Shown: positions 45,878 to 58,644, counted from the stretch's first letter. The stretch is DNA of 64,000 nt from Aquatica leii (GCA_035610365.1 CM069439.1:6882001-6946000), one strand, 5' to 3'. Notes: generated from the sequence alone by a model not told the origin. Numbers and translations: made by a program.

Positions 45878-46135
45878 ATGGCCAAAGTGAAACAACTCTT
45901 TTTTTCAGTTAAAACTATAGGTACAATTAAGGAACTAATCACATTACGCAACGAAGGAAAATCGATGCGACAAATACCAAAAAAACTAAAAGTTTCATTG
46001 ACAAGTGTCCATAGAACTATTACTTGACATAGCGACACTGGATCGTTACAAGATCGACCTCGATCAAGAAGGCCCAAGATGACAAGTTTTCAACAAGAAA
46101 AACATATAGTAGTTACTACCCATAGAGGAAAGTAC
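45878..46135 (+). pseudogene. Tc1-like transposase A, N-terminal part
   Basis: ATG at 45878 opens MAKVKQLFF, a helix-turn-helix segment (LRNEGKSMRQIPKKLKVS), one in-frame stop after HRTIT, and then RPRSRRPKMTSFQ, the linker and second DNA-binding subdomain. Cut after THRGKY. Confidence 0.7.
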
Positions 46136-46139
46136 CATA

Positions 46140-46400
46140 GGCTCAGGCTTGGTCCAGGCTTGGCCCATGTCTGTACAAGGCTGGGCCAAGCCTATATGCC
46201 AGGCTTGGGCCAGCTTTGGAAAAAGTCTGGAATGATAATCATGGCCCAGTCCTGGTCGCTAGGCCTGGGCCATGCTCAGTTGCCAGACCTGGGCCATGCT
46301 CAGTTGCCAGACCTGGGCCATGCCCAGTTGCCAGACCTGGGCCATGCTTAGTTGCCAGTACTGGGCCACGCTTAATTGCTAAAACTAGCTCAAAATTAAA
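46140..46400. repeat. 24-bp tandem repeat
   Basis: Units such as GACCTGGGCCATGCTCAGTT plus GCCA repeated about four times at 46268-46365, with looser units on both sides. Confidence 0.9.
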
Positions 46401-47144
46401 TGCCAAGAATTAAGCATTAATAAAACAATGGTATAAATAATTGTATGAACGTATTTATACTTTATTGTTATTACTTTTATTATTTACTATTTAAATTACA
46501 TAAAGTTTTTTAATTACTATTTAAATCTCGTCTTAAATTATATTAACATTTAGCTAGTACAGTTAATTATTATTCTCCATCACTAGTTCACATTCAAGTT
46601 CAACTCATTTTGGCACCTTTTGTTTGATATTTTTTGCTTTTCTGTATCACTAGGGTCATTAACGTCACTCACACAGCTGATGTTTACACTTTGATTATTT
46701 AAATTTTGCCGGTTAACATGTAAATTAGTTTTTTTATTCAAAACTTTTTTGGTTTATTTAACGCACGCCATCTTTAAACTCTAAGGTAAGAATCAGACAA
46801 TTACTTTTAGTAGCCTCGCCTCGTGATAATTGCGGAGTAAACAAAAGAAATTATATTTGAAGGTTTTTTCCTTCTAGTTAAAACGTACTAACATTCAATG
46901 ACTGTATAACTGAATCTCGGAGATTTGATTTATCACCTTTACTACTCTAGCAATGAGAAAAATCTTACATTTAACTAACAGATGATGTAAACAAGGATGG
47001 CGGCTGCGCTAAACGAAAATACCCGAATCTCGCCATACGTAACCGAACGGCTCAAGTTTCAATTCTACACTTTCGATATTATCATAACTCAACTTATTAA
47101 CCAATTTTTAAAAATTTTTAACATTGAAAAAAATTATTATTGCT

Positions 47145-47985
47145 ATTTCCTTGGATAATCCAGCCTTAGCCAAGGCTGGGTCAACCAGTCTTGAACTAAG
47201 CTTGGGTCCCTATGGAATAGGAAGGCTGGGTTATCCAGGCTTGGGCCAAACTTGGATTCTCATGGAATGGCCAAGGATGGGTTATACAAACTTGGGCCAA
47301 GCTTGGCTAATAATTTGCATAGCCGAAGTTGGGTCAACCAGTCTTAGCCCAAGCTTGGGTTTCCATGGAATAGCCAAGGATGGGTTATGCAAGCTTGGGC
47401 CAAGCTTGAATAAGAATTGGCATGGCCGAGGATGGGTCAACCAGTGTAGGACCAAGCTTGGGTCCCCACGGAATGGCCAAGGCTGGGTTATCCAGGTTTG
47501 GGCCAAACTTGAATTCTCATGGAATGGCCAAGGATGGGTTATACAAGCTTGGGCCAAGCTTGGCTAATAATTTGCATGGCCGAAGCTGGGTCAACCAGTC
47601 TTGGTCTAAACTTGGGTTTCCATGGAATAGCCAAGGATGGGTTATGCAAGCTTGAGCCAAGCTTGGGTAAGCATTAGCATGGCCGAGGATGGGTCAACCA
47701 GTGTAGGACCAAGCTTGGGTCTCCATGGAATGGCCAAGGCTAGGTTATCCAGGCTTGGGCCAAACTTGGATTCTCATAGAATGGCCAAGGATGGGTTATC
47801 CAAGCTTGGCTAATAATTTGCATGGCCGAAGCTGGGTCAACCAGTCTAGGCCCAAGCTTGGGTCCTCATGAAATGGCCGAAGCTGAGCTACCCAATCCTG
47901 GGCCAAGTCTGGGCCAATACAGGTACGCCAAACTTAAGTTTCCCAGTACTGGCCCAGGTCTGGCCCCGTTGTCTAACTCTGGGGT
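47145..47985. repeat. Higher-order tandem repeat, ~256-bp period with ~85-bp subunits
   Basis: The block beginning TTGGGTCCxxAxGGAATxG recurs near 47203, 47459 and 47716. Inside each block three related subunits of about 85 bp each contain GGCCAAGCTTGGxT-type and GGGTCAACCAGT or GGGTTATxCA motifs. Reading frames here are by-products. Confidence 0.85.
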
Positions 47986-48760
47986 TTCCTGTATGGGTAG
48001 TAAACGAAACAGAAAAATCCAATCAAATTTGAATAAAACGAGATGTAAACCTGTTTCTGTAAGTACAGTGAAAATAAAGTTACAGGACGTTGCGTTAATG
48101 GGTCGTGTTGCTGTGAGAAAACCATTACTTCGTCCCAAAAATAGAAAGAAACTGTTACAATGGGCACTGAACCATTGTGATTGCTCATTAGACGAATGGA
48201 GAAACGCACTGTGGTCTGATGCGTCGAAATTTTGTGTATTTGGATGCAATCAGTGTATTTACGTAAAAAGAAGAGTCAATGAAAAGACGTTTCCCGCGTG
48301 TACAGTACCTACAGTAAAGCATGGCGGTGGTTTTATCATGGTGTAGGGTTGCTTCTCTGGTCATGAAACTGGTGACCTTATAAAAATTGAAGGTATTATA
48401 AAGAAAGAGCACTATAAAGTAATACTAGAGAATAAGGCGATTCTCTCGGGACGTAGAACAATTGGTCAAGAATTCACATTCCAGCAAGACAATAATTTCA
48501 ATCACAGTTCGCGCTTATGCCGAGGATATCTGGAAGACAAAGGGGCTAAAGGCACATTAATCTATATGATTTGGCCTCCCAATCACCTGTTCTAAATCCG
48601 ATCGAGTTGCTATAGGATGAGCTTGACAGAAAGATTCGTAATAATTAGCCAACATCCGCCACTGATTTATGTCGTCAACTACAAGATGCTTGGGCTTCTA
48701 TCCAACCAGAAAATATAGATAGAGTGAATTTTTCGACATAACAACCGTTTAGTATTTAGA
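47986..48760 (+). pseudogene. Tc1-like transposase A, catalytic part
   Basis: Reads VSVSTVKIKLQDVALMGRVA, RKPLLRPKNRKKLLQWA, then WSDASKFCVFG with the first catalytic Asp, GGGFIMV and a stop, FTFQQDNNFNHSS with the second Asp, and a frameshifted end. Standard Tc1 order; inactive. Confidence 0.75.
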
Positions 48761-48925
48761 AGTATACGACTAGTTATTTTAATGTTCGTTAGGTTTTAGT
48801 TGTATAAAGATTTAGGCTTTTTAAGTTTAGCATTACTAAATAATTATATTCATTATATATTTTATATTTAAGAAATTCATGTTTTTCTTTGTTCCTAAAG
48901 TTTTAAGCTGCAGTGTATGCACGTG

Positions 48926-49317
48926 TGAAAACGTTTGTTCATATGTATGAGAAATTATTTTCAAGTCCGAGAACTTTCGCGAGGTTTTTGTACATTTGCA
49001 GAACGTTTATCGAAAGATATAGAACATTCGCGAACGTTTCGCCAAAATGTATAAATGCGGTACAAACAAATCATAGGGCAGTGATTCCAGCAATTCGAAG
49101 ACGACAGTGTTAAGAAGATTATTCAAGTTTAAATAAATAAGTAATTAATGTGTGTGTTCGAAAGAAATATACGGAGTATAATCTTGTACGTGACTTTAAA
49201 GTAATTAATAAGTTAACCGCGGACTTTATCTTCGTGTGATAGTTCTATATACAAATTAGTGTAAGTGTTTTTATTAAATATCCTTAGATTTAACTAGTTT
49301 GGTTAGTTATAAACGTG
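48926..49317 (+). repeat. 5' LTR of gypsy element 2 (3' end deleted)
   Basis: Aligns with 54127-54465. Has an extra ~13 bp near its start and ends abruptly at AAACGTG, directly followed by TCAGGTGTGGGG of the primer site. Confidence 0.8.
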
Positions 49318-49515
49318 TCAGGTGTGGGGTTCGCAATTTTTAGTGTAGATACCATTAAGTAATTTAATATTGCTCCCGTAATAAAAACATTGATTGCGTA
49401 AATCAACAAAACTTTAGTTCGCGCTTCGCGTGTTTGTTTATACCGTATAAAATTACTCTGTTTCAGTTCGTTAAAGTAGTGTATTTAAACTTTTTATTCG
49501 TGTTATATACAATTT

Positions 49516-50680
49516 ATGCCGGTAACGCGTTTGCAAGCAGTTAAAATGGATTTAAAAATATTTGAAATTCTCGAATCGATAAATAAAAATATGGAAGAAA
49601 ATAATAGAAAAATGGAAGAAAAGTTTTACGAAAATTCTCATTAAATGGAAGAAAATTCAAGAAAAATGGAAGAAAAGTTTTACGAACATTCTCAGAAAAT
49701 GGAGGAAAATTCTAGAAGTTTAAAAGAAGAAATACGAACGAGTATAAAAAATCAAATCAAAATTGTTCGAGAGGAAACAAAAGCAGACAAATTTAAGAGA
49801 AAAAATATGCGAAGTTCTGGAAAACGAAAAACAATCTATGAATGGGAAAATAGAAGCAATAGAGGACAAATTAGAAGACAGAATAAAACTGCTTGAAAAA
49901 AGAATAAATCGAATAAATTGTCACGGCAAAGGAAGCGTCACGAATGAAAATTTAATAATGAACAATAAAGAAGAAACCACTTACAAGTTTAAAGTTGTAC
50001 CTCCAAATTTTGATGGTAAAGTTCCGTGATCAACCTACTACAAGCAGTTTGAAGTCGCAGCTACAGCCAATGGTTAGAGCAACAAGCAGAAAGCGCCGTC
50101 TTTAATAGTGTCCTTACGTGGAGAAGCTCTTGGAATCTTGCAAACTGTTCCTGACCACCTACAAAAAAATTACGAACTTTTAATTTCACGTTTAGAAATG
50201 AGATATGGAGATGCTCATCTCTAAGAAGTGTATCAAGCTCAAATTAAAAGTCAGGATCAGAAAGCTGCCGAAAGTCTTCAAGAGTTTGAGGCTGACATCG
50301 AGACGGCTTGCGTATCCTACGTCACCAGACACCTTCTTCGAGCAGTTGGCTAAACCTTTGTAGACGGCCTCCGAGACAAAGAAACGCAGCAGACTCTCTG
50401 GTTACCTCGACCGAAGACGTTGGATGACGCTTTAACCCATGCTTTGGAGTTCGAGGCGGCGAAACAAGCGTAGCACCGAGGCAACCATAAGCTCTATTGT
50501 GCTGCAGAAATAACCTCGCACACAGAAGAAAGCATTAAAGACATCTTGCGACGTGTATTTCGGGAACAAGTAGTTCAAGGAAGAGAAGTGACGTGCTGGA
50601 ACTGAGGAGAAATAGGCCACGTACGACGACGTTGTACTAAGCCTAAAAGAATACCAGAAAAGCGCCCGGAAAACTAAAAC
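49516..50680 (+). pseudogene. Gag pseudogene of element 2
   Basis: Starts MPVTRLQAVKMD as in element 1, with a stop at 49642. It continues as the coiled coil (in which EENxxKMEEKFYE is duplicated) and the capsid domain to about 50500. A CCHC-type knuckle is at about 50595-50640, with its second Cys codon changed to TGA. More complete at the C-terminus than element 1. Confidence 0.75.
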
Positions 50681-50691
50681 AGGTCGACCGA

Positions 50692-53600
50692 ATGGAGCAA
50701 AAGCCGACCTCAACGAGCCATGCCCCGGAGATTACCATTCAAATGGCATCGTCTAAGGAGCAATTGCATAGCATTTATCTCGATGGCAAGATCAATGGAA
50801 GCAGTATTCAGTTACTGGTTGACACGAGAGCGATGAAAACAATCATTCGTCCTGACATTTTATTGGAAAATAAAAAGACATCACCAGTAACAGTATGACT
50901 TCGAACGGCGACAGGCGAAGAAATACCTACTCACTTATTGAGTGAAAACGAGACTCTGCCCGCAAAGACTGAAAATGTGGTAATGGCACGCCTGGATGGA
51001 AATCTCCGGGAAGGCTACATTTGTGCTATCAAACCAGGACGACTTAGAGACTTAGAGTGGTTCCAAAGGAAGAACTAACGTACTGAAACATAAAATTAAT
51101 TCCGGAGACGCTCGGCCGATACGATAACATCCCCGCAGACTTCCTTTGGCGAAAAGAAAATAAACCAAACAAATAATTACAGATATGGAAAGAGAAGGCG
51201 TGACTGAAACTTCAAATAGCCCGTGGGCGTCCCCAATGGTACTCCTAAAGAAGAAAGATGGATCAACGAGGTTTTGCGTAGACAACAGCTAAACAACGTG
51301 ACCAAAAAGGACAGCTACCCTTTAGCCAGAATTGACGATACGTTAGACACCCTGTCAGGATCCCAGTGGTTTTCCACGTTAGATTTAAAGAGTGGTTACT
51401 GGCAGGTAAAATTAGAACCCAAAGATCGTGAAAAAACAGCTTTTACGATTGGAACTAGTTTGTAGCCGTTTACTGTGATGCCCTTCGGCACGTGCTTAGT
51501 TTACCTAGACGACGTGATCGTGGTTGGAAGGTTGTTTGAAGAACACTTGAGCAATTTGAAAGAAGGGTTCCAGCGACTACGTAGGGGAAACCTCAAATTG
51601 AGCCCAAAGAAGTGTCACGTATTTAAGAAAGAAGTGCAATACCTTGACCACGTCCTATCTAGAGAAAATCCGAGCAGTGCAAGCATGGCCAAGACCAATC
51701 GACAAACATCAGGTCCGAAGTTTCCTTGGGTTGTGCACCTATAATAGACGATTTATACTAGGATTTGCCAATATTGCCAAACCTTTGACAAAAGTGACCA
51801 AAGAAAGAGCAGAATTTAGATGGAATGAAGACAGCGAAAATGCTTTCCATCAACTAAAATAGGCCCTAGCCACTTCGACGATTTTGAGTTATCCAAGAGA
51901 AGATAGAAAATTTGTTTTAGATACCGACGCAAGCAATTTGGCCATAGGCGCGGTCCTTTTGCAGGTTCAAGATGAACAAGAAAAAGTTATCGCGTATTTT
52001 AGCAAAGTTTTGTCCAGGCCAGAAAGGAATTATTGCGTGACTAAGAGGGAGCTGTTAGCAGTCGTCAAGTCCATAGAACATTTCTACAAATATTTGTATG
52101 GACGAAAATTTTTACTGAGAACGGATCACGCCGCTTTAAAATGGCAATTGCATTCCGTAAACAGGAAGGACAAGTGGCAAGATGGATTGAGTGACTGCAA
52201 GAATATCACTATGACACCGAACACCGTGCCGGAAGCACTCATCGTAACGCTGATGCCTTGTCCAGCGGACTGCAGCCATTGTTGATGATGAATGGGAACC
52301 TGAGCAGTTGCGTCGCAAACAAGAAAACGATCCTGAAATAAGACTACTCTGGACTGTAAAGTAAACGGCCGACGACCAACCTGGGAAGCGAGTGCTTTGG
52401 GCAGAAACATCAAAGCGTACTGGGCATGGTGGGACTCTTTGATACTAGAAGACGGTCTTCATAAGCGATCCCTAGAAAGTGTTGACTGCAGGGGAAGCAG
52501 ACTACAGTTGGTAGTGCCAAAGAGCCGGGTGTCAGGAGGACGCTTTGGCATTAAGAAGACATTGGGGAAAGTTCGAGAACGATTCTACTGGATAAACTGC
52601 AAAGAGGTCGTCATGAAATGGTGCCGTAAGTGCACGGTCTGCGCATCAAGAAATGGTCCAGCGAGAAAGCGCAAAGCACCTATGAAGCAATACAACGTAG
52701 GAAGCGCTTTGGAAAGAGTAGCGATTGACATCGCAGGGCCGTTCCCATAATCTGATTCGGGAAACAAATACATCCTGGTGGCGATGGATTATTTCACGAA
52801 ATGGACGGAGGCTTACGCCATACTCAATCAAAAAGCAGATACAGTCGCATACGTATTAGTAAAAAAGTTTTTTTGTCGGTTTGGAGTTCCGTTGGAATTA
52901 CACTCTGATCAAGGCCGCAACTTTGAATCTGGACTGTTTCAAGAAGTTTTCCGACTGTTGGGAATTAAGAAAACTAGGACGACGCCTCTTCATCCTCAAT
53001 CTGATGGCATGGTTGAGCGGATGAATCGAACAATGGAAAAATACTTAGCTAAAGTAGTGTCCAAACACCAAAGATACTGGGATCAGTACTTGCAACTTCT
53101 TCTAATGGCGTACCAATCATCCGTTCACGAAAGCATAAGAGGCTAGAGAGTGTACATGAGGAGGTCTGTAAAAACACACTAATGTTAGCGACAGGATGAA
53201 GACTAGATATGACGTCAGAGCACAAAAAGGTGGGTTTCAACCTGGCGACATGGTATGGTTGTATAATCCCCAAAGGAGACGTGGTTTATCGCCGAAGCTG
53301 CAAAGGCAATAAGAAGGCCCTTATCAAGTTGTGCAACATATTAATGACGTTATATATCGCATCCGAAAACCACCCAGAGGCAAGCCAAAAGTGGTCTACG
53401 TCGATCGACTAGCCCCGTTTACTGGCGATAACCACAATACGCAAGTTCATATCCGAACTAGAATAATAACTAACAGAACCAGAAATCAAATCGAAGGAAT
53501 GGAGTTCGATAAGTTTATGAGCTTATACGGAGGTTCTGGAAAAGCTAGGTTCGGAGTTACCACCGATGAACAACAAAACCTATTCGAAACACAAAAAGAT

Positions 53601-53990
53601 TACGCCATCGCACATTGCGTGAGCGAGGACCTTGACATGTCCAGAGGGGTTGCAGTCGTATTGAAAAAGAAGTTGAGGCAGCTAGATGAACTACGAAGAC
53701 AGCAACCGGCAGTCGGAACAGTTTTGAAACTACGTGGTGACAAACGCTTCGTTTTCTCTCTGGTCACTAAGAAATACTCAAGTACCAAACCGTTATACGA
53801 AAATCTGTGGCGGACATTATGGAATCTCAGGAGAGAAATGGAGTTCCACCATGTTAAGAAATTGGCAATACCCAAGCGTGGCTGTGGCTTAGATCAACTG
53901 AATTGAAGAACAGTTCGGATTATGTTGGAAGTCGTCTTCCGAGGAACAGGCGTTCAAGTGTTGGTCTGTAATTACTAACCGAGAAGAATA
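50692..53990 (+). pseudogene. Pol pseudogene of element 2, including macro domain
   Basis: Protease motif LLVDTRA (family LLVDTGA, so Gly to Arg) at about 50811. Reverse transcriptase has deletions in FCVDYRQLN and between MPFG and CLVYLDD, but YLDD remains (51500). RNase H is at 51880-52260, integrase at 52390-53140 with HSDQGRNF and GMVERMNR. A ~165-bp deletion at about 53140 removes the integrase C-terminal linker. The macro domain follows at 53516-53960. It carries HVKKLAIPKRGCGLDQLN, then TGG to TGA at the conserved Trp. Confidence 0.85.
53516..53960 (+). other. TARG1-like macro domain remnant of element 2
   Basis: Reads DYAIAHCVSEDLDMSRGVAV, LVTKKYSSTKPLYENLW and IPKRGCGLDQLN. Both catalytic positions (Lys of TKK, Asp of GCGLD) are preserved; a stop directly follows. 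Differs from element 1 at many positions, so it is an independent witness of the domain. Confidence 0.8.
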
Positions 53991-54126
53991 TCGGGTCAGG
54001 ACTGTTATTTTTATCTTCAAGAAAGTTGCAGAAATGGAGAAAGCTGCCACTATCGCCACGATCCTTTCTACCGGTGTCGCATCCAGTTTCCTGTTCTAGG
54101 ACAGAACAATCCTAAGAAGGGGGCAT

Positions 54127-54516
54127 TGAAACGTACGAGAAATTATTTTTAAGTCCGAGAACTTTCGCGAGGTTTTTGTACATTTCCGAACGTTCACCGA
54201 CAGATATAGAACGAACGTTTCACCAGTGATTCCAGCAATTCGAACACGGCGGTGTTAAGAAGATTATTCAAGTTTAAATAACTAAGTAATTAACGCGTGT
54301 GTTCGAGATAAATATACGGAGTATAACCTTGTACGTGACTTTAAAGTAAACAATAAGTGTTAAACTAAGGTTATCCGCAAACTTTATCTTCGTGTGATAG
54401 TTCTATATATAAAATAGTGTGTTTTTATTAAATATCCTTAGATTTAATTAGTTCGGTTAGTTATAAACGTGTATATATTTGTAGTATAAATAAATTAGTT
54501 TTTAATAAACGTTACA
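54127..54516 (+). repeat. 3' LTR of gypsy element 2
   Basis: 390 bp, preceded by a polypurine tract (AAGAAGGGGGCAT) and followed by ATAT (54517-54520). Confidence 0.88.
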
Positions 54517-54520
54517 ATAT

Positions 54521-56899
54521 TTTACACAGTTGTTTTGTAACGCTTATCATTTTTTTATGTATCTTTTTATTGCAGGTTTTTGTGACCGCTTTACGGTTTA
54601 CATTATTAACATTATTTGGCCACATAAAGATAGTCCAAGATTAGATAAAACTACATAATTTAACTAATTATTTTCAATGGTTTCTGTTGTCCCGTTCTGA
54701 GATGAAAAACGCTCAATTTCGACCCCATCGCTTTGACTTTGCGTTGTGGTTCTTTAGTGGTTCTACCGGTCACGATTCCATCAGAGACACGAATATAATT
54801 CAATTTTCTTAACTAAGTCAAGCTTAAAAGTAATGTAGCGTTTTGTCTTGTGATATAAGCGACCTAGTTTGTTTGTTATAAGCTATAAGTTTGAAATGAA
54901 CTTACAAACTTTACTGCAACGTATCGAACTTAGTTATATTTTTTATGACTTCGCAAACATCAAACGAGACTAAATGCAAACAAGGAAGCGACTTATTGAA
55001 ATATTGTAGCAGTAATTGAATTATACTTGATATTGTAATTAGATTTCGTTTGTCAATCAAAATATGTACGAACTAATTTAAACATTTGCGTTTTAACCTG
55101 AGAGAAAATTTCTTCCATGTACGCTAGTATATGATTGAAAAAATAAATTGGGATTTACTTATTTTCCCATCATTATATAGAGAAAATACGATTTCAGCTT
55201 TGTTGGTTTTCCGATATGGTTTAGATCAGCGGTTCTCAATCGAATTCTCGTAGGTGTACGGAAATTGCTAAATTACTTATTTTTTAGTTAATAGTACCTA
55301 TTATGCGTATTAAACTTTTCGTTTTTATTAGTATATTAGAATGATATTACCACAAAAATATTGAGAACTGCTGAATTAGATTGGTATTTAATAAATCTAT
55401 TTTAATTTATATTTCGAAATTAATAATTGCGGTTTTAATAAAATAAATTATTTACTGGTAGTTGTTAATTAAACATACAATTTGATTGGTTTCAAGGGTT
55501 TTATTAATTTGTATTACATTATTTACTGAGAACGAACATATCCAATTTAAACATCAATCAACAATTTCAAACTTTTTTTAACCACGGAAGTGATCGATTT
55601 TAAGCAATCGACTCTTAATAATTATTGCGTGTAACGTTAACCCTATAAATTGTATTTTAACGTAGAAAATTGAAAATTGATACGAAAATTTGGCCAAGAA
55701 AATGTTTTCCACCATTCATAAACTACTATTAGTAGTAATCGTAAATACTAATGAGGTCTACAAAATACTTAACAAATTTAGAATAAAGTTTAGTTGATAA
55801 TTCCTTGTTGAATTAATTAAAAATGAAAAATAAAACCAAAACATTTTAGCAAACTCAAACTTTTATTTAAAAACTTGGTTATCAAAAGCTTTTCTTTGAA
55901 ATCTTCTTGAACATTCGACCAACTACAACTTATACTTCGTAAACCGAGTCTTCAATCAAAAGTTCGTCAATTTTACCATTGTTTTTTGTCAACATTCACA
56001 TCAACACCAAAGTTTGTTTAAAAACTATAGTTTTCATCAACATAAAATGTGGTAATGTCATTAAATTTATTATTTGTACTCATTTAATTTATCCGTTATC
56101 CTAGATTACTTTTTAATAAATATTCCTCAAACGCAACTTTTAACAAACCAGCTTATATTTAATCCCAAATGTTTTTATTCAATCTTCTTATATAACAAAG
56201 TAATAAAATGTAAATATTTTAGTATTTCTTTGGAGTTCACTTTAGTTTGTAAAAGTGTCTCAATATATTATCTCGTTGCTCAGTTCTTTCCACAAACAAT
56301 GCTTTGTTAACATCGCTTGGTTCGTAAACAACAAAAAAATTTTTTAATCCAAGCACCAGAAATTCAGAACAATATGTAACGGAGAGATGTACTTCTACAA
56401 TAAGTAAGAAACAAAATCGTAAAAAACAAAAAACTAAAAAAACATGAACCACAGAACAAGTACACGAACGAAAAACACAACAAAAGTATAGAAAAACGCA
56501 TTAAGTATTATGCGACAAAAAATGTAACAAAAGAGAAAAGTTTGAATAAACGCAAAAAATGCGCGGCAAATGACAAAACAAAAAAAATATAACGACGATA
56601 ACATATATAAAAAAATAAAGACAACATCAGTAGACAGACCAGATATGTCAGAAACACAAAAAAAAATTAAAGAAAGAAGAATAAGAGTTATCAAAAAAAC
56701 TGACAAAGAAAAATAGAGAATTGTGAACGGCGATAACAAAGATGTTTTGCTCTAACACATAAAAACATAACAACATTAAACGTGTTAAACGCAAACCAAA
56801 AGATCACGTGACACAAAAGAAAGAATAAATGCGAAAAAAGAAGGGTTTTCTGAGAATAAACGGTGAAAACATATATAATAAAGCAAAGAAGAGCAGAAG
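54521..56899. other. Gene-free AT-rich stretch
   Basis: Only low-complexity frames (Phe/Leu-rich on the minus strand near 56434-56966), which reflect A-rich plus-strand DNA. No recognised element. Confidence 0.5.
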
Positions 56900-57000
56900 A
56901 AATAAAAAGTAAGCGAAACGAAAAAATATACACACATAAAAGAATTAAAGAATAAAATATGGTCATGCTTATACGCAGATGACGTATTACTACAGTAAGA
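56900..57000 (+). pseudogene. Possible LINE reverse transcriptase scrap
   Basis: 56943-56997 reads KNKIWSCLYADDVLLQ, resembling the YADD box of a LINE. Too short for more. Confidence 0.3.
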
Positions 57001-57002
57001 TC

Positions 57003-57790
57003 CGTTTACTGTGATCACGGTTAATGTTATCAGTTCGTTTGTGATCATTTCGAGTGAGAACCGACCGTTTAAATAAGTCGCTTATTGTTTTCACTTTTAA
57101 TGAAATTTGAGCACAATAATCTCTTTGTTTGAGTCCTTTTAAACACGTCACTTATCTTTTTTCTTTGTTTTTCTAAATGTGTGTAAATTTACTTTATTTT
57201 TGCTCTTACGATATTGACGAAAAAGAAAAACGATCTCTCGTTAAAAAGCAAAACGGAAATTATCAAAACGTACGGTAAACTGCCAAAAATAACACAAAGA
57301 AATGCCCCGCGCAATTGAGAATCTCTCAACCTCCGTTGAGCGAAATTCTGAAATCGCGAGATGTAATCAAACATGTCCTTATTAACAATGCTAATTTTGA
57401 ACAAAAAAGACGTCAAACGGGAAAAAACCAAACGTTACAACTGCAACTGCAAAATGTTAGCCAAAAAAATGGGAAAAACAAGATTACTACGCCTGACGGC
57501 TGTATGAATTGTTGGGTTAAAAAAAAATCTAAAAAGGACACGGTGATCAGAACAAAGCTGATGCGAATGGCGGAACCGCTTGGATTCAGAACGAATGGCC
57601 AGATATGATTAAAAAAATATGATCTATCTCAAATCTACAACGTCGACAAAACTAAAATGTACTTCAGATCATTACCGAAACACACTTTATGTTCAAAAGA
57701 GTTCACATAAAATTATAAGATTACCAACGACAGATTAACCTATTCGCTGCTACCAGAACTTACCGTATCCGTTTGAGAAACGGCGTAGAT
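57003..57790 (+). pseudogene. Tigger/jerky-like (pogo superfamily) transposase relic
   Basis: Begins with TACAGTAAGATCCGTTTACT, a plausible terminal sequence. About 57310-57610 reads a CENP-B-type DNA-binding region (SEILKSRDV, then RTKLMRMAEPLGF). About 57620-57760 reads YDLSQIYNVDKTKMYFRSLP and TNDRLT, the start of the DDE domain, with the first catalytic Asp. Truncated. Different family from copies A-C. Confidence 0.65.
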
Positions 57791-58644
57791 TTTGCAGCCG
57801 AATTACTGTTTTTTAACTTTTTCTATTTTATATATTTCTATGTATGCCCTTTTGGCTTTAAGCCACGGATCAGTGTCAGGCGCATCTAATATTGAATTTT
57901 TAACCAGGTGCGCACAGACACGGATACGTGATAAGCAATTTTGATGGCGTTTTGGATAAAAATTGTAATACACATAACGAAATAAACTTTTATTATTATT
58001 ATAACCTACAAAAACATCTTAAAAATAAACCTTCAAAAGAAACAATACAAAACCATAAGTCAAGTCACAGTCTAAAACTAAAACGAAGACTATTTATAAT
58101 AACTCGGTAAACAGAGCAAAACAAGTAAATGACAGTAACCAAAAATGTTTACAAAACATGAAAAAAGAACTTTCGGTAACATGGAATAGAAATCTGACAC
58201 TCAGTTATGGGCGTGGAAAATGCCAAAGCATTCTCCAACGCAGAGACCAGACTGCTGAGAACCTTTCGCGCAATGGTATAGGGTCATTTTCCGAATTTTC
58301 TTCTGCAAACAAAGTCGACAGCGTTTCCTGTTCGTCTCCCCCTTTCTATTTATTGACGTAATTTTTGTAAGCACGTGCTCTGACGCTTTCAGCATGGGAG
58401 TTTTCTTTGCTTCAACTTTCAGTAGCTTCTCCATTACGGCAATTCGATAATAATACAAATTCGCATTGTTTCTTGAGTATTTTTTGTACAAGAAGTAGGA
58501 TTATTATTTTTGAGGTTTTCGCGGCCATGATTTTTTAACACGTACATATTTTCGGGTTTTGAACCGTGTTCCATAGTTACACTTTTTACGAAATTCATAA
58601 AACTTAAAAAGCTTACAAACTTTGAAAAATTTACAATATTTTAC

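Larger units (their letters stand above)
46136..47985. mobile_element. Minisatellite-bearing insertion in Tc1-like element A
   Basis: Splits the Tc1 transposase cleanly between its N- and C-terminal parts. The left end is a 24-bp tandem repeat, the right end a longer ordered repeat, and between them lie about 730 bp of AT-rich single-copy DNA (46411-47144). Both arrays are built on GGGCCA/GGCCAAGC motifs. Architecture resembles the element at 519-4138, but ends and target duplication are unclear. Confidence 0.6.
45613..48915 (+). mobile_element. Tc1-like transposon A, invaded by a minisatellite element
   Basis: Flanked by TA (45611-45612, 48916-48917). The ends are imperfect inverted repeats, CAGTACAGGTCAAAAGTC and CACTGCAGCTTAAAACTT. 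The transposase is present in two parts, 45878-46135 and 47986-48760, separated by 1.85 kb of repeat DNA. The second gypsy element begins 10 bp beyond its right end. Confidence 0.75.
48926..54516 (+). mobile_element. Ty3/gypsy LTR retrotransposon, related family (element 2, decayed)
   Basis: Same gene order as element 1. The 3' LTR is 54127-54516 (TGAAACGTACG to AACGTTACA) followed by ATAT. The 5' LTR (48926 to about 49317) lacks its last ~50 bp and part of the primer site, apparently by deletion between short repeats. The LTRs differ from each other by many indels, so insertion is old. No ATAT is found on the left. Many stops, frameshifts and deletions. Confidence 0.9.

Noticed and set aside
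46079-47655. Frames of 60-150 codons on both strands rich in LGPSL or PGPC
   Set aside because: By-products of the tandem repeats inserted in the Tc1-like element.
56434-57048. Hydrophobic Phe/Leu-rich minus-strand frames
   Set aside because: They reflect A-rich plus-strand DNA with many AAA codons; no membrane-protein family recognised.
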